Shown in pieces: positions 53,617 to 62,848 of a DNA stretch of 64,000 nucleotides (its first letter is position 1; every line of letters starts with the position of its first letter). The notes under the pieces are model-generated. The model saw only the letters and a list, made by a program, of their open reading frames with translations. It made no database searches and was not told where the DNA came from. The stretch is taken from NCBI RefSeq assembly GCF_009796805.1, contig NZ_CP047029.1:3796001-3860000 (forward strand), given 5' to 3'. The translations under genes and the position numbers were made by a program. The DNA comes from Algibacter sp. L1A34 (GTDB taxonomy: Bacteria; Bacteroidota; Bacteroidia; Flavobacteriales; Flavobacteriaceae).

Positions 53617-53865
53617 TTATACTTTAAGCTTAGGTTTAACAAAAAAACCACCTTTTCTTTTTGCTTTATATATCGTTAAAGTAGCCATTACACTCCAAAT
53701 TAAATTGGAAACAAAAGAAGGCAATGCATTGTAATAATAACAATTAATTGCTATTAATAGTGCCCCAAAAAGGTTTAAGTACTTAGAGTAGTTAATGTAC
53801 TTATTATTTTCTACGAGTGTTAGTCCATAAGCCAGAACTAAAAAGCCAGAACCTGACCATCCCAA
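53617..53865 (-). CDS. Small membrane protein, CBU_0592-like
   Basis: A protein of about 82 residues with three helices, starting WSGSGFLVLAYGL and containing YLNLFGALLIAINCYYY and NLIWSVMATLTIYKAKR. The arrangement fits the CBU_0592-like family of small membrane proteins. No in-frame ATG lies upstream; the frame (IDVLGWSGSGF) runs back to the terminator of the previous gene, so translation probably starts at the TTG at 53865 or at a rarer codon upstream such as the ATT at about 53892. Start position is uncertain. Confidence 0.6.
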   Translation of the reverse strand: MGWSGSGFLVLAYGLTLVENNKYINYSKYLNLFGALLIAINCYYYNALPSFVSNLIWSVMATLTIYKAKRKGGFFVKPKLKV

Positions 53866-53902
53866 TACATCAATTCGAGGTATTTCTAAAACGGACCTAA
53901 TA

Positions 53903-53944
53903 AAACAAAAAAAACGGTAAGAGTTTCCCCTTACCGTAGTTTTC
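53903..53944 (-). terminator. Rho-independent terminator after dps
   Basis: ACGGTAAG and CTTACCGT form a perfect 8-bp stem with an 8-nt loop, followed on the minus strand by a run of eight Ts. It lies about 25 bp after the Dps stop. Confidence 0.88.
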
Positions 53945-53966
53945 TTTTTCTAGCAATTTTTATTTT

Positions 53967-54458
53967 TTATTTAAACGTTTTTAATGATGAACGTAACATC
54001 CAAGCCATTTGTTCATGCATTTGCATAATACCGGTAATAAAATCGGCCGTACCTTCATCGTTATGTGCTTCGGCGTTATCACCAATACTTTTTCTTATAA
54101 ATTTAATCACGGTTTCATGATCTTCTAATAAAACCCTCATAAAACTAGTACTATCGTTAGTGTCTGGTCCGTTTTCTTTCAATTCAGAAAGTTCTATAAA
54201 CTGTTGCATACTACCTGGAGAATAAAAGCCTAACATACGGATACGTTCTGCAACTTCATCAATAGTATTTTCTAATTTACCATATTCTTCTTCAAAGAAA
54301 ACATGCTTACTATGGAAATCGATACCCTCGACATTCCAGTGTGCATTTCTATATTTAGTATACATAACATATTCATCGGCCAGTAGTTGTTTTAACATTT
54401 CTACTACCGCTTTTCTATTATCTTTTTCAATGCCTATGGCTGCTGTTATTGTTTCCAT
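53967..54458 (-). CDS. dps: Dps family DNA-protecting ferritin-like protein
   Basis: A 163-residue four-helix bundle protein. The dinuclear ferroxidase residues lie in HWNVEGIDFHSKHVFFEEEYGKLENTIDEVAERI (His, Asp and Glu positions). The N-terminal stretch lacks a strongly basic tail, so DNA binding may be weak. Dps oxidises ferrous iron with peroxide and stores it as a dodecamer, giving protection from oxidative damage. It has its own terminator. Confidence 0.95.
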   Translation of the reverse strand: METITAAIGIEKDNRKAVVEMLKQLLADEYVMYTKYRNAHWNVEGIDFHSKHVFFEEEYGKLENTIDEVAERIRMLGFYSPGSMQQFIELSELKENGPDTNDSTSFMRVLLEDHETVIKFIRKSIGDNAEAHNDEGTADFITGIMQMHEQMAWMLRSSLKTFK

Positions 54459-54592
54459 TTTCTTTTTATTTTTTTGTTATTATAGTATAAAGATACTAGT
54501 AATCAAGCGTTACAATTAACCCAAAACATTTAATAATTAACTCTAAAAAATTATGGCTTAAAAACTCCATATGTTACGCTTTAAACATAAAT

Positions 54593-56068
54593 TTATTTTT
54601 TACCATTCCCAATTACGGTATTCTTCAATCCATCTTTTGTGTTGAGCCATAAATAATTAAAAAACGATTTCGTTTTGTCGCGCTCTACTTCAATATCACC
54701 ATATCTGTAACCGTTTACATCCGTTTTAGAGCCATCATTTGTAAAAACGTTAACTAGTGCAGTCAAAGTTTTATTTATGCCTAACCGATCTTCATTTAAA
54801 ATAGAAAATTTAAAATCCTCATATTTCATTTTCATATCTCCTGTAGATTTAAAATCATTTCCATAAATAGTGAAATACATATCGTGAATCTCCCCAAGAA
54901 CTCTAACATTAGCCTGAGATTCTAAAAAAGGATTAATTGTAACAGCTTTCAAATCTTTTAAATTAGCCGAAGCCTTAAAAGAATCGGCAGTATCTAATGA
55001 GTTAAATTCCCATTTAAATTCCAAAGGAGCTTCTCCCATAAGCTTTGTGGTGACTTTAATTTTCGTTTTCTGCTTATTTATATTAGATAGATTATCGATT
55101 TGAGCATCTAAATTTTCGAAAGAAATAGACACAGGATCGATACCTTTATCTACTCTTTCAGAATAAAATACATTAGAATTTTCTATAGAAAAAGTTTCAA
55201 TATCTAATTGAATTGGTAGGTTTCGAAGTTTTGTTCCATAGAGTAATTTTTTCGTAGTATCATCCGCTAATAGTTTATCTCTAAAAAGATGTAATTCTGA
55301 ATTATTCAAGCTTAAATTATGAGCAGAAACTAGAAAACTATCATTTACTGTTTTTAATCTAAATTCTGTTGAAGCCCCATCTGTAACTTTAAAATCAACA
55401 TAATCGTGTTCCTTTACTAATTTTTCAGAAAGTTCCTGTTGTTTATATTTTGAAGTTATAGATAAATCTTCGAATTTTAGGTTGTTATTTTTATATGAAA
55501 GCGTTGCTACTTTCAGCATTTCAAAACGACCCAAATCTAAATACAAATTGGTTAACAATAAGTTTGAAGTGTAATAATCAAAAGGTATTTTATTCTGAAG
55601 AAGTAATGAATCTGTTTTAAATTTAGACAATTCAAAAGAAACATTTTCTACAGAACATTTAATACTATCTGAATCTTTTTTGAAAACTATAACATCAGCA
55701 TTTCCCACATTTACAGCATCAGTATTAAATTGCTTTTTATTCAAAAGTAACCAATAGGCAACATCCTTTATTTTAAGTGTTTCTATAGTTATTTCTGCTT
55801 CTGTTTTTTTAGTTTTTAAACTAAAAAACTTTAATTTCATGCTATTAAACTCCATATTACCGAACAGAATATCTAAGTCTAAATCCTCATAGGTTAACTC
55901 TAGATTATCTGGTAATTGTTTGGAAACAAGATTAGAAATTAAATGTTTTCCGTAAAGCTGTACTCCCAATATACCTATCAATAAAATACCAACAACCCCA
56001 AGAATAACTAGGGGCAGTCGGTTTTTTAATACACTATATTTTTTATTAGATTTAGGATTTACCTTCAT
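54593..56068 (-). CDS. AsmA-like/DUF748-type membrane-anchored protein
   Basis: A 491-residue protein with a single N-terminal membrane helix (LPLVILGVVGILLIGILGVQL) and a long periplasmic region rich in beta strands. Segments such as LPDNLELTYEDLDLDILFGNMEF and TALVNVFTNDG resemble the AsmA/DUF748 group, which is linked to outer-membrane lipid transport. It overlaps the ArsC-like gene upstream by 17 bp. Function is unknown. Confidence 0.7.
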   Translation of the reverse strand: MKVNPKSNKKYSVLKNRLPLVILGVVGILLIGILGVQLYGKHLISNLVSKQLPDNLELTYEDLDLDILFGNMEFNSMKLKFFSLKTKKTEAEITIETLKIKDVAYWLLLNKKQFNTDAVNVGNADVIVFKKDSDSIKCSVENVSFELSKFKTDSLLLQNKIPFDYYTSNLLLTNLYLDLGRFEMLKVATLSYKNNNLKFEDLSITSKYKQQELSEKLVKEHDYVDFKVTDGASTEFRLKTVNDSFLVSAHNLSLNNSELHLFRDKLLADDTTKKLLYGTKLRNLPIQLDIETFSIENSNVFYSERVDKGIDPVSISFENLDAQIDNLSNINKQKTKIKVTTKLMGEAPLEFKWEFNSLDTADSFKASANLKDLKAVTINPFLESQANVRVLGEIHDMYFTIYGNDFKSTGDMKMKYEDFKFSILNEDRLGINKTLTALVNVFTNDGSKTDVNGYRYGDIEVERDKTKSFFNYLWLNTKDGLKNTVIGNGKK

Positions 56069-56492
56069 CTGTAAATTGTTTAATTAATGGCTCTTTTTCT
56101 AATCCCACACTATCAGGTTCTATGTACTTTTTAAATTCGGCAACACTTTTAATTTGCAAATAATTTTTACCATCTAGCACAACTGGATATTTAAGCAATT
56201 GGGGTTCATTCACTAGAATTTTTATCCAATCGTGCGCTTCCAAAACGGGTTTGTTTTTTCCATGTTTTTGAATAAAACTAGGGGCATCCGTATTTATCAA
56301 ATCCATAATTCCTATACCCAACCCGTTAGCCAATTCTGCCCATTGCGTTCCTGTTACCTTGGTCCTGGAAATATCTACTCCTAGCAACTTTTTATCCGAT
56401 GCATTTGTATAAGCATATACTTGCTTGCCTATAGAATTATCTGAATGATAATAAATTGTAATTTTTCGTTTGTTTTGTGAAATCACGCTCAT
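56052..56492 (-). CDS. ArsC/Spx-fold protein lacking the catalytic cysteine
   Basis: A 146-residue thioredoxin-like protein of the ArsC family. The N-terminal strand ITIYYHSDNSIGKQ takes the place of the usual CxxC or single-Cys active loop, with Asn where the catalytic Cys would stand. Middle and C-terminal elements (RTKVTGTQWAELANGLG and LKYPVVLDGKNYLQI) match the family. It cannot be an arsenate reductase by the usual mechanism. A regulatory role (Spx-like) or a divergent function is possible. It is translationally linked to the AsmA-like gene. Confidence 0.75.
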   Translation of the reverse strand: MSVISQNKRKITIYYHSDNSIGKQVYAYTNASDKKLLGVDISRTKVTGTQWAELANGLGIGIMDLINTDAPSFIQKHGKNKPVLEAHDWIKILVNEPQLLKYPVVLDGKNYLQIKSVAEFKKYIEPDSVGLEKEPLIKQFTDEGKS

Positions 56493-56629
56493 AATTTTTT
56501 AGTTTAGCTAAAGATACCTCGAACCTACTTTTTTGATTAGCTTTATCACATTCTTTTGTAACTCAAAAGAACACCTTAGCTTATTATTGTTAGTCTATTA
56601 ACTATATTGTCAATGCTAAATAAAATACA

Positions 56630-58054
56630 ATGATTAATACATTCTTATGGATTTTATATGGGGTAATCACCCTCTGGAGCATCATTAGTATTATACTGCA
56701 TGGTAGCCGGCCAACAAAATCATTAAGTTGGTTTTTGGCCATTTTGGCATTGCCTTTTGCAGGACCTATGCTATACTATTTGTTTGGTGTAAACCGGAGA
56801 AAATTTAAGTTCTTTCGTTTAAAGCAAACCCAAAAACGAAAGCTATTTGACGAAAAATACAAAGATATAAAAGAGCTAGAAAATCAAGTAGAATTTAATT
56901 CTTCTAAAAACAAAAAACTATCTCACCTTATCGAAAATAGCACATTTCTAGCTCCATATAGTGGTAATGATGCAACTATTCTAAGTGGAGGAAAAGAAAC
57001 ATTCGATAGTATTTTTGAAGCCATAGAAAAAGCTGAAAAATTTATTCATTTACAATATTATATTTTTTCAGTAGGTGAATTAACAGAACGTTTTTATGAA
57101 CTATTTAAAACGAAGATTGCACAAGGCGTTGAAGTTCGCTTAATTTATGATTCTTTTGGAAGTTCTGCTTTTCGAGGTAATACTATCAAACGTTTCCGAG
57201 ATATTGGTGTAAAAGCATATTCTATGATGCCTATTCGGTTTGGAAATCTACTTTTCACATTGAATTATAGAAATCATAGAAAAATTATTATTATCGATGG
57301 AACCGTTGGTTTTACTGGCGGTGTAAACGTATCGGACAAATATATAAAACCCATATCAGACCTTGGAATTTGGAACGATTTACATATTAAAGTAGAAGGT
57401 CCTGTGGTGAATAGTTTACACAGAGTTTTTATTAAGGATTACTATTTTGCGAGTCAAGAAGAGCTTCTTCTAAAGGAAAAATATCTTCCAAAAACTGAAC
57501 GCAAAGGACATCATATCATACAAATTGTTGCAGCAGGTCCCGACTCCAAACAACCAGCTATTATGCAACAATATATTAGTATGATAACGTTGGCCGAAAA
57601 ATGTATTTGCATTGCCAATCCTTATTTTATTCCAAGTACAGCTGTACTGCAAGCTTTAAAAATTGCAGCACTTAGCGGTATTGAAGTTAAAATATTAGTT
57701 CCCAAAGTATCCGATTCTAAAATGGCCAAGTTAAGTATGTTTTCAAGGTTTGAAGAGCTTTTAGAGGTTGGGATTAAAATATACTTGAGATCCGATTTTT
57801 CGCATAGTAAAATGATTCTTATTGACGGGGAAATTGCCTCAATTGGATCGGGAAATTTTGACTATCGAAGTTTTGAACATAATTTTGAAACCAATGCCTT
57901 GATCTATGATGATGGTTTAACACAACAAGTTGAAAAAGAATTCGATAGTATCTGTGACAAAAATATCCCTCTAGATTATGAAAGCTACAAAAACAGACCA
58001 ATATGGACACGACTACTAGAGGGGTTAGCCAAATTTTTTAGTCCATTATTGTAA
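56630..58054 (+). CDS. cls: Cardiolipin synthase
   Basis: A 474-residue phospholipase D-family enzyme. Two N-terminal membrane helices (~1-60) are followed by two HKD motifs: NHRKIIIIDGTVGFTGGVN near residue 215 and HSKMILIDGEIASIGSGN near residue 390. It joins two phosphatidylglycerol molecules to form cardiolipin. The order, size and both motifs fit the bacterial ClsA type. A small peptidase-like gene follows 10 bp downstream on the same strand. Confidence 0.94.
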   Translation: MINTFLWILYGVITLWSIISIILHGSRPTKSLSWFLAILALPFAGPMLYYLFGVNRRKFKFFRLKQTQKRKLFDEKYKDIKELENQVEFNSSKNKKLSHLIENSTFLAPYSGNDATILSGGKETFDSIFEAIEKAEKFIHLQYYIFSVGELTERFYELFKTKIAQGVEVRLIYDSFGSSAFRGNTIKRFRDIGVKAYSMMPIRFGNLLFTLNYRNHRKIIIIDGTVGFTGGVNVSDKYIKPISDLGIWNDLHIKVEGPVVNSLHRVFIKDYYFASQEELLLKEKYLPKTERKGHHIIQIVAAGPDSKQPAIMQQYISMITLAEKCICIANPYFIPSTAVLQALKIAALSGIEVKILVPKVSDSKMAKLSMFSRFEELLEVGIKIYLRSDFSHSKMILIDGEIASIGSGNFDYRSFEHNFETNALIYDDGLTQQVEKEFDSICDKNIPLDYESYKNRPIWTRLLEGLAKFFSPLL

Positions 58055-58064
58055 ATCTAAATAA

Positions 58065-58667
58065 ATGAAATTCTTAATTTATATACTATTATTTATGAGT
58101 GTACAAAACACGAAAGCACAACATATTATACCTGAAGTTATTAAGAAAGAAGCCACTATTGCACTTGCTTATTATCCCAATTTGAAAAATACAGAAGTAG
58201 AGTTTCGTTTTAAAAACGATATTAAAAAATCGACTATGCTTGCTCAACCCGTTTTTTGGAGTCTTCTTAAAACACGAAAAAAAAGAAAGTATTTAGTTTT
58301 AGTAAGTCGGAAATTTAAAATTTCAGGCAAAGAATTTAAAACTGTAGATGTAGAAAGCGACATTTTAATTGGGTGGTTAGGTCATGAATTAGGCCACATA
58401 TGCGACTATCAAAATAGAAATAGTTTAAACCTTATTTGGTTTGGAATTAAGTATGCATTTTCCGATAATTATATTAAAGAAGCAGAGCGCACGGCCGATT
58501 CTTATGCAGTATCATCTGGTATGGCTGAATATATTTTGAAAACAAAACATTTTATATTAAATAATGCTGAAATTGAAGAAGCCTACAAAGCGCGTATCAA
58601 AAAATATTATTTATCTCCAGATGAAATTATGATTTTAGTAAAAGAGCGCGAAGCTAAAGAACAGTAA
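58065..58667 (+). CDS. Exported putative zinc peptidase (HExxH)
   Basis: A 200-residue protein with a signal peptide (MKFLIYILLFMSVQNTKAQ). The sequence WLGHELGHICDYQNR places a zinc-binding HELGH motif at residues 107-111, and a later Glu in KEAERTADSYAV (ExxAD) could be the third ligand, as in M48-like gluzincins. Family membership beyond this is uncertain. It is probably co-transcribed with the cardiolipin synthase. Confidence 0.72.
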   Translation: MKFLIYILLFMSVQNTKAQHIIPEVIKKEATIALAYYPNLKNTEVEFRFKNDIKKSTMLAQPVFWSLLKTRKKRKYLVLVSRKFKISGKEFKTVDVESDILIGWLGHELGHICDYQNRNSLNLIWFGIKYAFSDNYIKEAERTADSYAVSSGMAEYILKTKHFILNNAEIEEAYKARIKKYYLSPDEIMILVKEREAKEQ

Positions 58668-58673
58668 ACTATT

Positions 58674-60227
58674 TTATAACTTGGATTCTACAAAGGTTTC
58701 CCATTCCGCAAATCGTTCTGGCCCCATAACACGTTCCATTTTTACTTGCCCTCCTTTCTTTTTGTGACTTCCGCTCCAATCATGAAAAACAGATGGCAAA
58801 ACCGTTTTCACTTTTACACCTTCCAAAGCTTTAGAGCGCGCTATTTTATAATTCTTATTAGCATCTTTTAGGAAATTATCTAAGGAATTCACCAATTTAG
58901 TGTTATCGACTTCAGATTCGGTTCCTAAATACCAACAATGGTAAAAATCATCATCAATTCTATTCGCACAAAGCGTATACTCAGGAATTTCAATATCAAA
59001 TTCCTTTTCAAGATATTGCACGGCATCATCAAGTTTATTCACCGATAATTGAGAACCAACAGTATTTAAAAAGAATTTTGTTCTACCTGTAATTTTTATT
59101 TCAGCACGTTTAATATCTGTAAACTCAATAGTATCGCCAATAAGATAGCGCCACGCTCCTGCAACGGTACTAATTACCAAAACGTAATCTTGATTCAGCT
59201 CCACCTCTGAAATTGATAGGGAAGGCGCATTTTGAACTAATGAACCATCGGTTTGAATATATTCTGGTTTAAAAGGAACAAATTCAAAATAGATACCATT
59301 ATCGGTTACCAATTTCATAGCATCGGTCTCTGGTCGTTCTTGAAAAGCGATAAAACCTTCGGAAGCTAAATAGGTATCGATAACCGTTATGGGCTTACCT
59401 AGAAGTGCGTTAAAACTCTTTTCGTAAGGTCCGAAGGCAACACCTCCAGAGGTATAAACCTGTAAGTTAGGCCAAATTTCATGTATGTTTTTTAAACCAT
59501 GATAGTCTATAACCTTTTTCAACATGAGTTCTATCCAAGATGGAATTCCACTTAAAGCACCAATATCCCAATCGGCAGCTTTTTCGGCTATTCGTTGCAC
59601 ACGTTGGTCCCAATCGTCAATTTGAGCAATTTCTTTACCTGGTTTATAATAGTTTTGAAACCAAAACGGAATATTGCTAGCACTAATACCGCTAATTTCA
59701 CCTTCTAAAGCATTGTTGTGTTCTTCAAGATGTGTAGAACTCCCGAGCATCATTATTTCTTTTTCAAAAAAATCTGCTGGCAAATCAAAATTTCTTAGAG
59801 CAAGAACTTGTTGAATTCCAGCATTACGAATAGATTTAACCATAGCATTTGTTACAGGAATACGTTTACTGGTTTTGCCAGTAGTACCAGAGCTTAGCGC
59901 GAAATAATCGGGATTACCTGGCCAAGTAATATCCTTTTTTCCTTCCTGCACATCTTTCCACCAATTTTTGGTTATTTGGTTATAATCATTAAAAGGAACA
60001 TTATCTCGAAACGTATTTTCGGGATTATCAGATTTTAGAATATCTTTAAAACTATAACGTTCTCCAAACTTGGTATCTTTTGCCGTTTCTAACAAATCTT
60101 TTAGAACTTCTCGTTGCTCTTCTGCTGCATCAAATTCCGAAGAAATGATTTCTGTAGCATGAATAATTCCTTTAATTATATTTCCTATTATAGCCATTTT
60201 TACTGGTGTTATATATTGATATTTCAT
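58674..60227 (-). CDS. GH3 auxin-responsive promoter family protein (acyl-adenylate/amide synthetase-like)
   Basis: A 517-residue protein of the GH3 family. It is related to acyl-adenylating enzymes; the ATP-binding segment is FALSSGTTGKTSKRIPVTNAM, with LIGDTIEFTD and ITGRTKFFLNTVGSQLS later. Plant members conjugate amino acids to acyl acids; the substrates of bacterial members are unknown. An alternative ATG at 60197 (MAIIGNIIKGII) matches typical family starts better, so the first ten residues are uncertain. It is a single gene. Confidence 0.88.
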   Translation of the reverse strand: MKYQYITPVKMAIIGNIIKGIIHATEIISSEFDAAEEQREVLKDLLETAKDTKFGERYSFKDILKSDNPENTFRDNVPFNDYNQITKNWWKDVQEGKKDITWPGNPDYFALSSGTTGKTSKRIPVTNAMVKSIRNAGIQQVLALRNFDLPADFFEKEIMMLGSSTHLEEHNNALEGEISGISASNIPFWFQNYYKPGKEIAQIDDWDQRVQRIAEKAADWDIGALSGIPSWIELMLKKVIDYHGLKNIHEIWPNLQVYTSGGVAFGPYEKSFNALLGKPITVIDTYLASEGFIAFQERPETDAMKLVTDNGIYFEFVPFKPEYIQTDGSLVQNAPSLSISEVELNQDYVLVISTVAGAWRYLIGDTIEFTDIKRAEIKITGRTKFFLNTVGSQLSVNKLDDAVQYLEKEFDIEIPEYTLCANRIDDDFYHCWYLGTESEVDNTKLVNSLDNFLKDANKNYKIARSKALEGVKVKTVLPSVFHDWSGSHKKKGGQVKMERVMGPERFAEWETFVESKL

Positions 60228-60400
60228 CTAACCTGCTCACCCATATCAATTAAATCTTAAATTTAATAAAAATTAAACATGCTTCAATACATTAATTGAA
60301 CAGTTTGCGGATTATTACCTCAAAAATCAATTAAAAACAAAGAATACTTTAGCTGTATCAAAATAATTTTTAATGCAAAAAATATTAAATAACAATCAAC

Positions 60401-60436
60401 AAAAAACCGATGAAACAAAATTGCCCCAACGGTTTT
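60401..60436 (-). terminator. Terminator hairpin after the DJ-1/PfpI gene
   Basis: AAAACCG and CGGTTTT pair with extension over GATG/CAAC, and the minus strand has a T-run after the stem. It lies 30 bp after the stop at 60466. Confidence 0.6.
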
Positions 60437-60465
60437 AAACACTAACCAAAATTGTAAATAATTAA

Positions 60466-61029
60466 TTATGCATTAACTACTTGTTCTTTATGTTTCCCCT
60501 CTCGGGTTTCTTCTATAATTTTATCAATAAATACTGGTAAATCATTAGGGTTTCTACTGGTAATTAAACCTTGATCTACAACAACTTCTTGATCTACCCA
60601 ATGCGCTCCTGCATTAATAATATCATCTTTAATACTGTGATATGATGTTACTTTTCTATTTTCGACAACTTTAGCACTTACCAGCAACCACGGTGCATGA
60701 CAAATGGCAGCAACAGGTTTGTTGCTTTTAAAAAATGCTCTTATAAACTCTAAAACATTATCGTGTGTTCTTAATAAATCGGGATTTGCTACTCCTCCTG
60801 GAAGTACTAAAGAATTGTAATCTGCTACATTAGCATCATCTACCAATTTATCTACTATTATAGATTCTCCCCAATTATTATTGTCCCAACTTTTTATTTC
60901 CCCTTCTTTTACAGAAATGATATCGACTGTAGCTCCTTCATTTTTCAATGCTCTTAACGGTTCAAAAAGTTCCGATTTTTCAAATCCGTCTGTTGCCAAA
61001 ATAGCTATCCTTTTATTTTCCAATTTCAT
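60466..61029 (-). CDS. DJ-1/PfpI family cysteine hydrolase (YhbO/PfpI-like)
   Basis: A 187-residue protein. The nucleophile elbow VAAICHAPWLLVSA contains the reactive Cys, preceded by the strand LVLPGGVANPDLLR and followed by HW and TSRNPNDLP. It is shorter than the lipoprotein homologue at 13096 and cytosolic. Family members act on glyoxal adducts or as chaperones. It is a single gene next to a divergent PAS kinase. Confidence 0.93.
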   Translation of the reverse strand: MKLENKRIAILATDGFEKSELFEPLRALKNEGATVDIISVKEGEIKSWDNNNWGESIIVDKLVDDANVADYNSLVLPGGVANPDLLRTHDNVLEFIRAFFKSNKPVAAICHAPWLLVSAKVVENRKVTSYHSIKDDIINAGAHWVDQEVVVDQGLITSRNPNDLPVFIDKIIEETREGKHKEQVVNA

Positions 61030-61374
61030 TGTATAAATGCTTTTTAATTAATAATAAGTTCACAATCGATATGTAAATAACCGATTACTTCAAAATTAAG
61101 CTTAAGCTATAAAAATGGTGTGCTCTATCGATAAAATTTTAAACTCATATCATTTTTACAGCATCCAAAAAGATTAGTTAACGTTCCTTAATTACAATTT
61201 ATTGACGTTAAAGAACTTAAATAGGGTTACCAACTCTATTAATTCAGTTTAAACCCTTTAATTAATAAGTTTCAAAAAAAAAACTTTTTTAATTGATAAT
61301 GTAATGAACAAATTTTATTTTTGTTGAATATCAATTAATTGCGAAACGCCTTAGCTTTTAATTCCTAACAACCA
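61030..61374. other. Divergent intergenic region between DJ-1/PfpI and PAS kinase
   Basis: A 345-bp region. It contains a 7-bp inverted pair TTAACGT/ACGTTAA separated by 20 bp (61178-61211) and the promoter of the PAS kinase (61293-61323). No further structure was found. Confidence 0.45.
61293..61323 (+). promoter_or_regulatory. Full Bacteroidota promoter of the PAS kinase gene
   Basis: TTG (61293-61295), a 20-bp spacer and TATTTTTG (61316-61323) match the Bacteroidota -33/-7 pattern. The ATG of the kinase is 52 bp downstream. Confidence 0.65.
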
Positions 61375-62433
61375 ATGGATCCACATTTAGACCCTTTCTT
61401 TGAGTTATCGATGGATTGCCTATGCATTGCTAATTACGAAGGGTATTTTCTTAAAATTAATCCTGCTTTTGTAGAGTTATTGGGGTATTCTGAAGCTGAA
61501 TTAAACTCAAAATTAATTTCAGATTTTATTTATGAAGAAGATAAAGAACGTACAGCTTCAAATAGAAATAATTTAAAAAACAATAAACCTTTAATTAATT
61601 TTGAAAATAGATATGTATCCAAATCTGGTAAGATTATATGGCTGCATTGGACAGCCATTCCTGTTGAAAAAGATAAATTAGTATACGCCATAGCTAAAGA
61701 TATTACTCATAAAAAAGAACTTGAAAATGAGCGCATATCTCATTTAAGCAAACTTAGTGAAGCCAACGATAAACTCAAACAACTTAATTACACAACCTCT
61801 CACGATTTAAGATCCCCTGTTAATAATTTAATATCCTTGGTAGATTTATTGGATTTAAGCAAAATAGAAGACCAAGAGACTCTAAAAATACTTAGTTATA
61901 TAAAAATTTCTGCGGAAGGCCTAAATACCTCATTAAACGCTTACGTTGAAGCCTTTAAACAAAAAAATATTTTAGACGAAAAATTAGAGCTCATTCATTT
62001 TAATACCATCTTCCTTAAAGTGCAAAATTCTATAAGCGCTTTGATACAAAAGTCTGGTGCCGAATTTCAATTAGATTTTTCTAACTTAGAAAGGGTCCAT
62101 TTTAACACCGCTTATATGGAGAGTGTTTTTCTGAATTTTATTACAAACTCCATTAAATATTCCCGTCCTGATGTTCCGCTAGTTATTTCGATAATTTCCG
62201 ACAAAAAAAACGGAAAAAGTATTTTTAAATATTCCGATAATGGTCTTGGTTTTAACATGGAAAAAGTAGGTCATCTTATTTTTAAATTAAACCAGAGATT
62301 TCATGGCAATGAAGATAGTAAAGGTGTTGGTTTATATTTAGTTTATAACCATGTAACCAACCTTGGCGGTAGTATTAACGTGAATAGCGCAGTTAACCAA
62401 GGAACTACTTTTACTATTAGTTTTAATGCATAA
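61375..62433 (+). CDS. PAS-domain sensor histidine kinase
   Basis: A 352-residue soluble kinase. The PAS domain (~1-120) opens with ELSMDCLCIANYEGYFLKIN and includes the PAC part IWLHWTAIPVE. The dimerisation domain has the H-box YTTSHDLRSPVNNL. The ATPase domain has NFITNSIKYSR (N), KYSDNGLGFN (G1) and GVGLYLVYNHV (G2). There is no membrane segment or receiver domain. Its partner regulator is not in the window. The gene stands alone. Confidence 0.9.
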   Translation: MDPHLDPFFELSMDCLCIANYEGYFLKINPAFVELLGYSEAELNSKLISDFIYEEDKERTASNRNNLKNNKPLINFENRYVSKSGKIIWLHWTAIPVEKDKLVYAIAKDITHKKELENERISHLSKLSEANDKLKQLNYTTSHDLRSPVNNLISLVDLLDLSKIEDQETLKILSYIKISAEGLNTSLNAYVEAFKQKNILDEKLELIHFNTIFLKVQNSISALIQKSGAEFQLDFSNLERVHFNTAYMESVFLNFITNSIKYSRPDVPLVISIISDKKNGKSIFKYSDNGLGFNMEKVGHLIFKLNQRFHGNEDSKGVGLYLVYNHVTNLGGSINVNSAVNQGTTFTISFNA

Positions 62434-62674
62434 ATTCCATTATTAAAAGTTGGTTTAATCTCTCTCAGTACGTATTTCTATAATTTGTTAAGCTACTTGC
62501 TTTATTTACAAAACAACCGTCCTTTTAAATAAAAAATACACCATAAAAATGTATCTATAGTGCATGTTTTAAAATATTTTGTTTAACAATAATCACAAAT
62601 CATTAAACATTTTGTATATTTATACCATAATTTTAAGAAGCTTATTTCGAGAAATTACAAATTAAACAGAAAAT

Positions 62675-62839
62675 ATGTTCGGACTATTCAAAAAAAAATC
62701 GGAAAAAGAAAAATTACAACTTCAGTATGAAAAGCTTTTAAAAGAGGCTCATACCCTATCTACAACAAATAGAAAAATGAGTGATCAAAAAGTATTTGAA
62801 GCTGAAGAAGTAATGAAAATATTGGAAAATTTGAGCTAA
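62675..62839 (+). CDS. Lacal_2735 family small protein
   Basis: A 54-residue, highly charged helical protein (MFGLFKKKSEKEKLQ...KLLKEAHTLSTTNRKMSDQK). The start, the TLSTTNRKMSDQK block and the C-terminal acidic part match the Lacal_2735 family of small flavobacterial proteins of unknown function. It is followed after 9 bp by a DUF2452 gene on the same strand. Confidence 0.85.
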   Translation: MFGLFKKKSEKEKLQLQYEKLLKEAHTLSTTNRKMSDQKVFEAEEVMKILENLS

Positions 62840-62848
62840 TATCCTTTG

